Both the position numbers and the translations under genes were made by a program. This document shows positions 8,697 to 16,765 of a stretch of 64,000 nt of DNA, piece by piece; position 1 is the stretch's first letter; the number at the start of each line of letters is the position of its first letter. The notes beneath the pieces are model-generated. The model saw only the letters and a list, made by a program, of their open reading frames with translations, was not told the DNA's origin and searched no databases. Origin of the DNA: Thioclava sp. GXIMD2076 (GTDB taxonomy: Bacteria; Pseudomonadota; Alphaproteobacteria; Rhodobacterales; Rhodobacteraceae); the NCBI RefSeq assembly GCF_037949795.1, contig NZ_CP149933.1, positions 62,001-126,000 of the forward strand, read 5' to 3'.

Positions 8697-9505
8697 CACA
8701 TAGACTTTCGGTGGCCCATCTGACGGCAATCGGGCTCGCGCCGCCCGAGTTCATTCATGCTGCGGCCCGCGCGGGATTTGACGGGGTGGGGCTGCGCCTG
8801 TTGCGGGTGACAGAGACCTCGCCCGGCTATCCGTTGCACGAGGATGCCCAGATGCTGCGCGCGACCCTTTCGGCTTTGGCCGAGACGGGGCTGGGGGTGG
8901 GGGATATCGAATTTCTCAAGCTGACCCCCGAGACCCGCCCAGAGGAGTATCTGCCGCTTCTGGAGGCGGGCGCGGCGCTTGGTGCGCGCCATCTGATCAC
9001 TGCGCCCTATGATCCCGATCTCGATCGTCTGGCTGCGCGTCTGAACGCGCTGGGGGAGCTGGCCGCGCCCTTGGGGATCAAGGTCATGCTTGAATTTTTC
9101 CCGTGGACCTCTGTCCCCGATCTAGGTGTGGCGCAGCGCGTCGTCGAAGCGGCGGGCCCCGCGACAGGTCTGCTGGTCGATAGTCTGCATTTCGACCGTT
9201 CGGGGTCGGATCTGGCGGAGCTGCAACGGATCGATCCTGACCGTCTGCCTTTTATCCATCTCTGCGATGCGCCTGTTCGGCCGTATTACAGCACAGACGA
9301 GCTGCTGCGCACCGCCCGCGAGGACCGGAGCCCGCCCGGCGAGGGGGAGATCGATCTGGCGCGGTTCCTGCGCGCCTTGCCTGCAGCCATCCCGATTACG
9401 CTGGAGGTGCCGATGCAGGCGTTGGAAGAGGCGGAAGGTTCGCAGGCCGTGCTGACCCATGTGGCCGGCCAGACGCGGAGTTGGCTCGCGGCTCAGGATC
9501 TGTGA
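8693..9505 (+). CDS. Xylose-isomerase-like TIM-barrel protein (sugar isomerase / 3-dehydroshikimate dehydratase superfamily)
   Basis: 270 aa, one AP-endonuclease-2-type TIM barrel. The expected metal ligands are visible: E134 (VMLEFFPW), D163 and H166 (LVDSLHF), H189 (FIHLCDAP) and E238 (ITLEVP), together with the family's PPGEGEIDL loop. The same fold serves hydroxypyruvate and ketose isomerases and bacterial 3-dehydroshikimate dehydratases (QuiC/AsbF). With an AroE-type enzyme in the same regulon the dehydratase role is attractive but unproven. Translationally coupled to the flavoprotein gene. Confidence 0.82.
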   Translation: MTHRLSVAHLTAIGLAPPEFIHAAARAGFDGVGLRLLRVTETSPGYPLHEDAQMLRATLSALAETGLGVGDIEFLKLTPETRPEEYLPLLEAGAALGARHLITAPYDPDLDRLAARLNALGELAAPLGIKVMLEFFPWTSVPDLGVAQRVVEAAGPATGLLVDSLHFDRSGSDLAELQRIDPDRLPFIHLCDAPVRPYYSTDELLRTAREDRSPPGEGEIDLARFLRALPAAIPITLEVPMQALEEAEGSQAVLTHVAGQTRSWLAAQDL

Positions 9506-10541
9506 GCGGGGCGCCTGTCTGGTCCTCTTTCCCGCCAGCTCATTCAGGCCCCGGAGGTTGGCCGGTTCCGTCTTTTAGCCGTCCCTGAGGTATTGGGCGC
9601 ACCGATGGCCATTCGGGCGCGAAGGGGCACCGGAGTCAAGGGGTGCCTCCGAGGACGGCAGTACCTGGACGCGGATGGCGCGTCCCGCACGGTAGTTGCA
9701 GGAATGGGCGGGCCTCAAGGGGATCATCGTAAGGGGCCATCCACCGGACAGTCTTGACCTGTGCAGGAACGGGTTCAGGTGCAGGGTGTTCACGCAAGGG
9801 CGCGTAATGTTCTGCCGCCAGTTGGGACCGCGGTAATTGCTGCGTTAGGGTATGAAGTTCGCGCATTCCAGCGGGGGAGGAAGTGGGGTCGAGGTGCGCG
9901 GCGCATTGAATGCAGGGACGGTGTGCGTGTCGGTGAAAAATGGCCTGATGTGCCGTGCCGCGTGTGGAAAAGGCACATATATCGGCTCCCGGCGACATAT
10001 TGGCATGCCAAGGATTGGCGGGGCGCACGCCCTTATGATGGCGCGGGGGCGTTCCTGGGGGAGCGTCCGACGCACAGTTCGAACATAGCGCGCATCGTCG
10101 CGACGAACGCCGAGGGAGCGCGCCTTTTATACTTAAAGGCTTTGGAAGAAGCCCCGCAACTGCATCAGAAATCGCATGATTTTTCGCACCAGCAAGCCCC
10201 CCCACCCGACGCTTATGGAATTGCACTCCTCAAGGCCTCGATCTCGGGGTGGTGCTTGACCAATAGCTATGCTTGAGCCACCAGCGGAAAAACTGTCCGG
10301 AAAATGGATGCCCCTCGGTCTGACGGTCAGGGCTTCAGCGGGAACTCCGTCACGTTCCTTGGTAAAAGAGCCAGAAAACGATCCGGTGCAGCTTTCTGAC
10401 AACGGAGGTGGAGCCGATACGGAGTAAGCTTTCCCGCAAGACCGGGCGATTTGGCGGTGCAGGGCCCGCGCCTTCATCAATTTTCAGGACGGTTGGTAGG
10501 TCGATGGCGAGGGGAAGCCGGACTGTCTGAACGGGTGTTGG
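9506..10541. other. 1.0-kb stretch without a supportable gene
   Basis: Several short open frames exist on both strands but none has a ribosome site, a recognisable motif or coherent composition. The translations are arginine-, proline- and cysteine-rich, as expected of non-coding high-GC DNA. A 12-base palindrome TTGGCATGCCAA lies at 10000-10011. The stretch may be the decayed remains of a mobile element or lost gene, but I could not match any part of it. Confidence 0.5.
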
Positions 10542-11213
10542 TCAGCCGCCGGTGAACCACTTAACAAAGCGATTTCTGACGTGATCGATGTGGAGGATCA
10601 TGGCTTCGCGCGCTGCAGAGGCATCGCGGTCGCGGATGGCGGTCAGGATCGCCATATGCTCTTCTGCCTGCGCGAGGAAATCGGGTTCGAGATGAACCAT
10701 ATGGCACATCCGCGACTTGTCGCGCATGTTGCGGATCAGGTCCGCAAGAACCTGCATGCCGCTGCCCTGCGCGATGCATTCATGCACCTTGTCATCGTAG
10801 AGCCAGAAGCTTTCCAGATCCACATCGGGAGCGGCGATGAGCGTGCGCGTCTCCGCAATCAGAGCGTCTGTGCTGCCCGTGGCAGATTTTAGTGCTGTGA
10901 GCGCGGCAGCCTCGCTCTCGAGTTGGCGGCGGATCACCATGATCTGCAACAACTCTTCGAGCGGCAACTGGCGGACCGCGACTGTGCCGTTCGCGGCGCG
11001 CTCGAGAAGGCCTTCGCTCGTAAGGCGCGTCAGCGCGGTGCGCAACGGGGTGCGCGAGGTGGAGAGATCCTCGGCCAGTTTGCGCTCGGTAAAGAAGCGA
11101 CCCGGTTGCATATCGCCCGCGAGGATCTTGGCGCGGACGATTTGATAGGCCCGTTCGGTTACACTGAATTTCTCGTCCGTTCCGGTCAAGCTTGGGCCTC
11201 TCTCGGCAATCAT
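10542..11213 (-). CDS. GntR-family regulator (FadR/FCD subfamily)
   Basis: 223 aa from the ATG at 11213. The winged HTH is at about residues 12-75 (FSVTERAYQIVRAKILAGD, RFFTERKLAEDLSTSRTPLR), followed by an all-helical FCD domain. Its metal/ligand residues include the D/H pattern of DDKVHECIAQGSG and the late HMAILTAIRDRD and HIDHVRNRF motifs. An upstream ATG at 11303 is in frame but lies inside the palindrome at 11292-11325, so the later start is preferred; neither has a clear ribosome site. It is divergent from the epimerase/ABC importer cluster, which it probably represses. Confidence 0.88.
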   Translation of the reverse strand: MIAERGPSLTGTDEKFSVTERAYQIVRAKILAGDMQPGRFFTERKLAEDLSTSRTPLRTALTRLTSEGLLERAANGTVAVRQLPLEELLQIMVIRRQLESEAAALTALKSATGSTDALIAETRTLIAAPDVDLESFWLYDDKVHECIAQGSGMQVLADLIRNMRDKSRMCHMVHLEPDFLAQAEEHMAILTAIRDRDASAAREAMILHIDHVRNRFVKWFTGG

Positions 11214-11291
11214 GATGCGCGCCCGGGCGAGTGTGTCAAAAATAGCCTGGACACGCAAGCTGATAGCGGATTCCTTTTGGGATACCAATCT

Positions 11292-11325
11292 AAAACCAAT
11301 CATGGTTTTATCAGGCAAAACCATG
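11292..11325. promoter_or_regulatory. Candidate GntR operator with three half-sites
   Basis: AAAACCA (11292-11298), TGGTTTT (11303-11309) and AAAACCA (11317-11323) form two overlapping palindromes. The second extends to perfect 9-base arms CATGGTTTT/AAAACCATG around 7 bases (11301-11325). It lies between the GntR start and the epimerase start, 62 bases before the latter. Confidence 0.65.
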
Positions 11326-11387
11326 AGCCGGATTTGCCATTTTCGGTCCGGTCCATGGAGGTCTGCCGCAGAGAGGGAAGGACAGAT

Positions 11388-12341
11388 ATGAAGACGATTG
11401 CAATTACGGGCGGCTGTGGCTTTGTGGGGCTGGCCCTGGCAGAGAGCCTTCTTGCCCGGGGGCATGTGCCGCATCTGCTCGATCTGGCGCCCACGCCGCT
11501 GGCCGCGCATCCCTCCCTGTGCGGTGCCGTATATCATCGTTGCGATGTGACGTGCCCCGGGGAGATTGAGGCGGCCCTCGCGCATAACCGCCCCGATATT
11601 GTGGTCCATACGGCGGCGCTGACACCCAGCCCGCAGATGGAGCGGGAGCAGGCAGCGAGGGTGATCGAGGTGAATCTGACAGGCACGTCCAATATGCTTC
11701 AGGCCGTGCAGGCATCCGGCATCCGGCGTCTGATTTATCTTTCGTCGGCGGCGATCTATGGCAGCTCTCCCCGCGCGGGGGCAACTTTGCCCGAGGATGC
11801 CGAGTTGCGGCCGAATTCGCTTTACGGGGTCACGAAAGAAGCCAGCGAAAGGCTCGCGGCTATGATCGCGCAAGGCAATGATATAAAAGTATCTATCCTG
11901 CGTCTCGGGCCTGTGTTTGGGCCTTGGGAGATGCAGGGTTCGTCCCGGCCCGGGCTCTCGGCGCAGGGGCAGATGCTGGCATTGCATAAGGCGGGAAAGA
12001 TGCCCCTTCTGCCATCCGAAATGGTCACGGACTGGGTCTATTCCCGCGATGTCGGAGCCGCAATCGCCGCATTGATAGAGGCACCCCCGCCGGAGGGGTC
12101 AGAGATCTTCAACCTCGGTGCAGGGCATGTTTCCAGCCCGCTCGACTGGGCTGCAGGCATGGGGTTTAAGGGCGAGGTCGTCTCGCCCGAGGCGGCGACC
12201 ATTACGGCGCGCGTCTCCGACGGTCGCCCGCCGCTCGATATTTCCCGTCTGGCAGCGCGGATCGGATATGCGGGCGCGCGGGGCTTGGAGGCGGCCTGTC
12301 GCGATCATCAGCGCTGGCTCGCGGAGGTTGCGGCACTGTGA
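11388..12341 (+). CDS. NAD-dependent epimerase/dehydratase (extended SDR)
   Basis: 317 aa from the ATG at 11388, with an AGGGAAGGA site upstream; the longer open frame lacks support. The Rossmann motif is GGCGFVG (residues 8-14). The catalytic Ser and YxxxK appear as LSSAAIYG and SLYGVTKEA. This is the extended short-chain dehydrogenase family that acts on nucleotide sugars, uronates or other hydroxy acids. It is first in the block controlled by the divergent GntR, and a 229-base gap precedes the transporter genes. Substrate not predictable. Confidence 0.88.
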   Translation: MKTIAITGGCGFVGLALAESLLARGHVPHLLDLAPTPLAAHPSLCGAVYHRCDVTCPGEIEAALAHNRPDIVVHTAALTPSPQMEREQAARVIEVNLTGTSNMLQAVQASGIRRLIYLSSAAIYGSSPRAGATLPEDAELRPNSLYGVTKEASERLAAMIAQGNDIKVSILRLGPVFGPWEMQGSSRPGLSAQGQMLALHKAGKMPLLPSEMVTDWVYSRDVGAAIAALIEAPPPEGSEIFNLGAGHVSSPLDWAAGMGFKGEVVSPEAATITARVSDGRPPLDISRLAARIGYAGARGLEAACRDHQRWLAEVAAL

Positions 12342-12570
12342 CAGAATAGGGCGGCTCGGCTCTCAGGGGGTCTGCGCATAGGTTAAAAATGCGACTATGT
12401 CCATTATAACCGCACAAATCATAGGCAGTCATGGAGGGGGTGGGTAGAACTTCGGGAAAGCGGTTGCGCAGGATATACCTCGGCACCAATGGTCGGTGAA
12501 CGTGGTATCCCACCAAGAAACCAAGAATCAATGCGCGCCGCGCCCAGCCCATTCCAACAGGAGCTATCCC

Positions 12571-13380
12571 ATGCTACGCAGCCTGATTTCGGCCGCCCTT
12601 CTGGCCGCCTGCCTTCCGAGCCTCGCTTCCGCCGCCGATCTCGATGCCATCCGCGAACGTGGCAAGCTGATCGCCGTGACGACCGGCAACCTGCCGCCCA
12701 ATACCTATGTGGACAAGAATAACGAACTGACGGGCTTCGACATCGATGTCGCCCATTACATCGAGAAGAAGATCGGTGTGCCGATCGAAATCAGCCGGCT
12801 CGACTGGAAGGGCATCCTGCCCGGCCTTCAGGCGGGCCGTTTCGATGCGGTGTTCTCGAATGTGAACATGACCCCCGAACGTCTGGGCATGTTCGAATAC
12901 TCGATCCCCTATTCGCGCTCGGCCATCGTGGTTGTGCGCAGCACCAAAGCCGCGGATATCAACGGTTATGACAGTCTTGTCGGCAAGCGGGTCGGTGGTA
13001 TCGCCGGCGGTAATGACGGCGAGATCCCGGCCCGCGCCATTGCCAAGGAATATGGCGATTTCAAGAAGTTCACCGGATATGCCGGCTATACCGAGATGTT
13101 CCGGGATCTTCAGGTGGGCCGTATCGACGCGGTGATCGCGCCTGAGCTGGCCTCGGCCAACTTCATCCGCGAGAATCCCGGTATCGCCGAGATCGTGGGC
13201 AAGCCCTATTCGGTGGTCTATGTCGGTGTGCCGATGCAGCCCGGTTCGGACAAGCTGAAGGCGGCTATCGATGGCGCGATCCGCGAGATGCGCGAGAACG
13301 GCACGCTCGACGCGCTGGCCAAGAAATACTTCGGCATCGAGCATTTCAGCGATCAGCTGATTGATGAAGTCCCCCACTGA
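12571..13380 (+). CDS. Amino-acid-type ABC transporter substrate-binding protein
   Basis: 269 aa. The start at 12571 has a CAGGAG site and opens a signal peptide (MLRSLISAALLAACLPSLAS, cleaved near AADLDAI). The mature part is a family-3 periplasmic receptor: GKLIAVTTGNLPPNTYVDKN, LTGFDIDVAHYI, and RFDAVFSNVNMTPER. In such proteins these residues bind the ligand's amino and carboxyl groups. It is followed by one permease and one ATPase, a complete polar-amino-acid (PAAT) importer. Confidence 0.93.
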   Translation: MLRSLISAALLAACLPSLASAADLDAIRERGKLIAVTTGNLPPNTYVDKNNELTGFDIDVAHYIEKKIGVPIEISRLDWKGILPGLQAGRFDAVFSNVNMTPERLGMFEYSIPYSRSAIVVVRSTKAADINGYDSLVGKRVGGIAGGNDGEIPARAIAKEYGDFKKFTGYAGYTEMFRDLQVGRIDAVIAPELASANFIRENPGIAEIVGKPYSVVYVGVPMQPGSDKLKAAIDGAIREMRENGTLDALAKKYFGIEHFSDQLIDEVPH

Positions 13381-13442
13381 TCGCCTTACAAAGCCCGGCA
13401 TGCAGCGCGCGCCGGGGCCCTTCCTGATTTGCGGAGCCTGCC

Positions 13443-14162
13443 ATGCAGCTCGATTATTCCATCGTTCTCAGCTATATCCCCGCGCTGGCGCAAGCCACGC
13501 TGATGACCATCCTCATCGCCGTTCTCAGTCAGGCGATCGGGACGGTCTTCGGCTTCCTTCTGGCGCTGGCGCGGATGTCGAAATATGTGTGGCTCCAGCG
13601 GGCGGTGATCGCCTATGTCTGGATTTTCCGCGGCACGCCCGTGCTGCTGCATCTGTTCTTCATCTACTATGCCGCGCCCACCTTCGGTATCACGCTCGAG
13701 GCATTTCCGGCCGCGATCATCGCCTTCTCGGTCAGCTCCGCCGCCTATAACAGCGAGATCATCCGTGCTGGCCTGCAGGCCGTGCATCCCGGGCAGGTCG
13801 AGGCCGCACAGGCCGTTGGCATGCACTACCCGACAATGGTCCTGAAGATCGTTCTGCCGCAGGCGGTCCGCGTGATCCTGCCCGTCTATATGAGCAATTT
13901 CATCACACATACGAAGAACAGCTCGCTGGCCTCGGTCATTACCGTGCAGGAGCTGATGCTCACCTCGCAGATGATCTATTCCAGCACCTATCATGCCATC
14001 GAGATCCTCTCGGTTGCCGGTGTGATCTATCTGACCCTGACCAGCGGTCTGACCGGCCTGCAACTCTGGCTCGAGCGTGTGCTCCAGGTCGAGAAGCGCC
14101 CGATGTCCGCCCGCAAACGCGCCCGTCTGGGCATCACGACCCCGGAGGCGCCCCGCGCATGA
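13443..14162 (+). CDS. Amino-acid-type ABC transporter permease
   Basis: 239 aa, five predicted membrane helices. It carries the HisM/GlnP family start (YIPALAQATLMTILIAVLSQ) and the EAA loop that docks the ATPase (VEAAQAVGMHYPTMVLKIVLPQA). A single permease gene means a homodimeric channel. It lies 62 bases after the binding-protein gene and overlaps the ATPase start by four bases. Confidence 0.94.
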   Translation: MQLDYSIVLSYIPALAQATLMTILIAVLSQAIGTVFGFLLALARMSKYVWLQRAVIAYVWIFRGTPVLLHLFFIYYAAPTFGITLEAFPAAIIAFSVSSAAYNSEIIRAGLQAVHPGQVEAAQAVGMHYPTMVLKIVLPQAVRVILPVYMSNFITHTKNSSLASVITVQELMLTSQMIYSSTYHAIEILSVAGVIYLTLTSGLTGLQLWLERVLQVEKRPMSARKRARLGITTPEAPRA

Positions 14163-14923
14163 CCCAAGCCATGATTGATATCCGCGATCTGAAGAAAACC
14201 TTCGGTCAGGTGCAGGCGCTCAAGGGTCTCACCATGTCCGTGCCGCGCGGCGAGGTAGTTTGCCTGATCGGCCCGTCCGGCTCGGGCAAATCCACGCTCC
14301 TGCGCTGCGTCAACCATCTGGAGCAGCCCAGCTTCGGCGAGGTCCGTGTCGATGGTGCGCCGGTGGGCTTTGTCGAGGCGGGTGGGCGCAAGCGCGCTAT
14401 GAACGGGCGCGAACTGGCGGCGCTGCGCGCGCGGATCGGGATGGTGTTCCAGCATTTCTATCTCTGGCCGCATCTGTCGGTGATCGAGAATATCATTGCC
14501 GGTCCGATCTCGGTTCTGGGTCAGTCGAAGGAGGAGGCCGTGGCCGAGGCGCACCGGCTCCTTGACAAGGTCGGGCTGGCCGCAAAAGCCGGTGCCTATC
14601 CCGATCATCTCTCGGGCGGCCAGCGCCAGCGTGTGGCAATTGCCCGTGCCATGGCGATGCGCCCCAAGGTCATGCTCTTTGACGAGCCGACTTCGGCGCT
14701 CGATCCCGAACTGGTGGGCGAGGTGCTGCATGCGATGGAGCAGATCGCGGCCGAGGGGATCACCATGATGGTCGCCACCCACGAGATGGGATTTGCGCGT
14801 CGCGTGGCCCAGAAGGTCGTCTTCATGGCCGATGGCAGGGATGTCGAGGCCGCCGATCCGCAAACGCTCTTTGACACGCCCAAAAGCGAACGTCTGCGCC
14901 ATTTTCTGGGGCAGATCCTGTGA
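14159..14923 (+). CDS. Amino-acid-type ABC transporter ATP-binding protein
   Basis: 254 aa, GlnQ/HisP type. Walker A is GPSGSGKST, the Q loop FQHFYLWPHL, the signature LSGGQRQRV, Walker B VMLFDEPTSALD, and the switch histidine ATHEM. The ATG overlaps the permease stop. Its own stop overlaps the GTG start of the next gene, so the importer and the dehydrogenase are one transcription unit. Confidence 0.96.
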   Translation: MTQAMIDIRDLKKTFGQVQALKGLTMSVPRGEVVCLIGPSGSGKSTLLRCVNHLEQPSFGEVRVDGAPVGFVEAGGRKRAMNGRELAALRARIGMVFQHFYLWPHLSVIENIIAGPISVLGQSKEEAVAEAHRLLDKVGLAAKAGAYPDHLSGGQRQRVAIARAMAMRPKVMLFDEPTSALDPELVGEVLHAMEQIAAEGITMMVATHEMGFARRVAQKVVFMADGRDVEAADPQTLFDTPKSERLRHFLGQIL

Positions 14924-15642
14924 CCGGTCGGCTTGCAGGGAAGCGCTGCGTCATCACCGGCGCGGCGAGCGGTCTGGGGGCGGCGACCGTCGCCCTGTTC
15001 GTGGCCGAGGGGGCGACGGTGCTGGCCGTGGACCGCGATCCGGTCGAGGCCCGTCCGGGCGTTGTGGCTCTGGCCGCGGATGTCACCGATATCGACGCCG
15101 CTCGAGATGCCGTGGCCGAATTCGGTCCGGTGGATGCGCTGGTGGCCTATGCGGCGGTTTCCTTCGGGGGCAAGCTGCACGAGACCACGCGGGATCGCTG
15201 GGCGCAGGTTCTCGATGTCAGCCTGATGGGCACTGTGACATGGATCGAGGCGGTGCTGCCGGGGATGCGTGCCTGCGGAGGCTCCATCGTGACGGTGGGC
15301 AGCCAGATCGCACTGGCGGGTGGAGCCGGAAACGCGGCCTATGTTGCGGCCAAGGGCGCGGTGATGGCGCTTACGCGCAACCTCGCGGTGGATTATGCCG
15401 AAGAGGGCGTGCGGGTGAACTGTATCGCACCGGGGGCGATCGAGACCCCGATGCTGCGCCGTTCCTTCGCGCGTGCGCCCGATCCGGTGACCAAGGAGGC
15501 CGCCTCGCGCGGACGCCATGCCATGAAACGGTTCGGAAGGCCCGAAGAGGTGGCCAAAGCCGCGCTGTTTCTTGCGTCGGACGAGGCATCTTTCACCACG
15601 GGCTCGGTGCTTGCGGTGGAAGGCGGCTGGCTGGCGCTATAG
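14920..15642 (+). CDS. Short-chain dehydrogenase/reductase
   Basis: 240 aa, classical SDR. It has the cofactor loop TGAASGLG, the NNAG-equivalent (AYAAVSF, atypical), catalytic Ser (IVTVGSQIA), and a YxxxK at AAYVAAKGAVMALTR. The C-terminal ASDEASFTTGSVLAVEGG is characteristic. The start is GTG at 14920, overlapping the ATPase stop (GTGA). As part of the importer operon it probably oxidises or reduces the imported compound. Confidence 0.9.
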   Translation: MTGRLAGKRCVITGAASGLGAATVALFVAEGATVLAVDRDPVEARPGVVALAADVTDIDAARDAVAEFGPVDALVAYAAVSFGGKLHETTRDRWAQVLDVSLMGTVTWIEAVLPGMRACGGSIVTVGSQIALAGGAGNAAYVAAKGAVMALTRNLAVDYAEEGVRVNCIAPGAIETPMLRRSFARAPDPVTKEAASRGRHAMKRFGRPEEVAKAALFLASDEASFTTGSVLAVEGGWLAL

Positions 15643-15796
15643 GCTGGCCAGTGGAGTGGCGTGCGGAGTGGCGTGCGTCTCTTCGCCCTATTTCGTGCCG
15701 AGGGTAGTGCGACGGATGGCGCGGGATCGGCCTTCAGACAGGCTTACGGAGTGTCCGGATGGCGGGCGCTCAGGGTCGAACAGGAAAGACAGCCCC

Positions 15797-16654
15797 ATGA
15801 ACAGCAGTTCCGAATTGAGATTGGCCATCGGCCAGCAGCTTTACCGGATCGAGTCGCCCTTCGGGGCGCTCCCTGCGGATACTGGCACCGTGTCCGATGT
15901 CGCGGGTGCGCCGGACGGGAGCATCTGTCTGCTGACGCGCCGTGATCCGCGGGTGAGCGCGCCCGCCGATTGCGTCCATGTGCTCGACCGCGACGGCGCG
16001 CTTCTGCGCAGCTGGGGCGCGGGGAGGATTACGGATGCGCATAAGATCGCCATCGATCCGCAATCGCGGGTCTGGGTCGTGGACCGCGATGCCCATGAGG
16101 TGGTGGTCTTCGACATGCAGGGGCAGGAGCTGATGGCCATCGGGCAGCGCCATGGGCCGGGCCAGCCGTTCAACCACCCGACCGATGTCGCCTTCCTGTC
16201 GGATGGCGGATTTGTCGTGACCGATGGCTATGCCGGCGCGCAGGTGCATGTCTTCGGGCCGGAGGGCGAGAGGATCCGTGCCTTTGGCAGCCTCGGACGG
16301 CCCCCCGGCCAGTTCATCGTGCCACATGGCGTGGCGGTGCTCTCGGGGGACCGGATCGTTGTGGCCGATCGCGAGAATGACCGTGTGCAGATCTTCTCGC
16401 GTGAGGGGGAGGTTCTCGGGGTCTTCGATGTCTTCTGCCGCCCGATGGATGTATTTGTGGATGCGCAGGATACGATTTTCGTGACCGATGCGATCCCGAC
16501 CCTGACGCGGATCAACGATCGGGGCGAGGTGCTCGGGCGCGGGCGCGGCTCTCTCAATGGTCCACACGGGTTCAGCGAGGGCCGGAGCGGAGAGATCCTG
16601 CTGGCCGAGACCAATCCGAGCCGCCTGAGCCGCCTGATCCCCCTGCGGGCTTGA
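15797..16654 (+). CDS. NHL-repeat beta-propeller protein
   Basis: 285 aa from the ATG at 15797, which has an AGGA site 9 bases upstream; the longer frame overlaps the SDR gene. Repeats with the NHL pattern are evident: HKIAIDPQSRVWVVDRDAHE, NHPTDVAFLSDGGFVVTDGY, PHGVAVLSGDRIVVADREND, and MDVFVDAQDTIFVTDA. That gives about six blades. The fold is shared with peptidyl-amidoglycolate lyases, SMP-30-like lactonases and scaffolds. No signal peptide is seen, so it is cytoplasmic. Its neighbours (importer, SDR, hydantoinase) suggest a lactonase- or lyase-like role, unproven. Confidence 0.85.
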   Translation: MNSSSELRLAIGQQLYRIESPFGALPADTGTVSDVAGAPDGSICLLTRRDPRVSAPADCVHVLDRDGALLRSWGAGRITDAHKIAIDPQSRVWVVDRDAHEVVVFDMQGQELMAIGQRHGPGQPFNHPTDVAFLSDGGFVVTDGYAGAQVHVFGPEGERIRAFGSLGRPPGQFIVPHGVAVLSGDRIVVADRENDRVQIFSREGEVLGVFDVFCRPMDVFVDAQDTIFVTDAIPTLTRINDRGEVLGRGRGSLNGPHGFSEGRSGEILLAETNPSRLSRLIPLRA

Positions 16655-16724
16655 ATCCTGCCGGCCTAATCCCGTTGGCCTCAACCCTAGGGCCTGACAG
16701 ACATCCTCGGGACTATTTCGGCAC

Positions 16725-16750
16725 ATGCGCCCCGACCGGTCGGGGCGCAT
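16725..16750. terminator. Perfect 26-base palindrome, probable bidirectional terminator
   Basis: The arms ATGCGCCCCGACC and GGTCGGGGCGCAT pair completely with no unpaired loop bases other than the turn. It lies between the convergent NHL gene (stop 16654) and hydantoinase gene (stop 16766). There is no clear T tract, so termination strength is uncertain. Confidence 0.6.
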
Positions 16751-16765
16751 GGTTTGTATCCGGCC

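Noticed and set aside
9636..10480. Two minus-strand frames of 196 and 115 codons
   Set aside because: No ribosome site, no recognisable family, and Pro/Arg/Ser/Cys-rich composition; treated as non-coding.
11214..11987. Upstream extension of the GntR frame on the minus strand
   Set aside because: Antisense to the epimerase gene and running through the operator; no GntR protein has such an N-terminus.
12382..12412. GGTTA...TAACC inverted repeat before the ABC importer
   Set aside because: Arms of five bases with a 21-base spacer; too weak and unlike the upstream GntR site.
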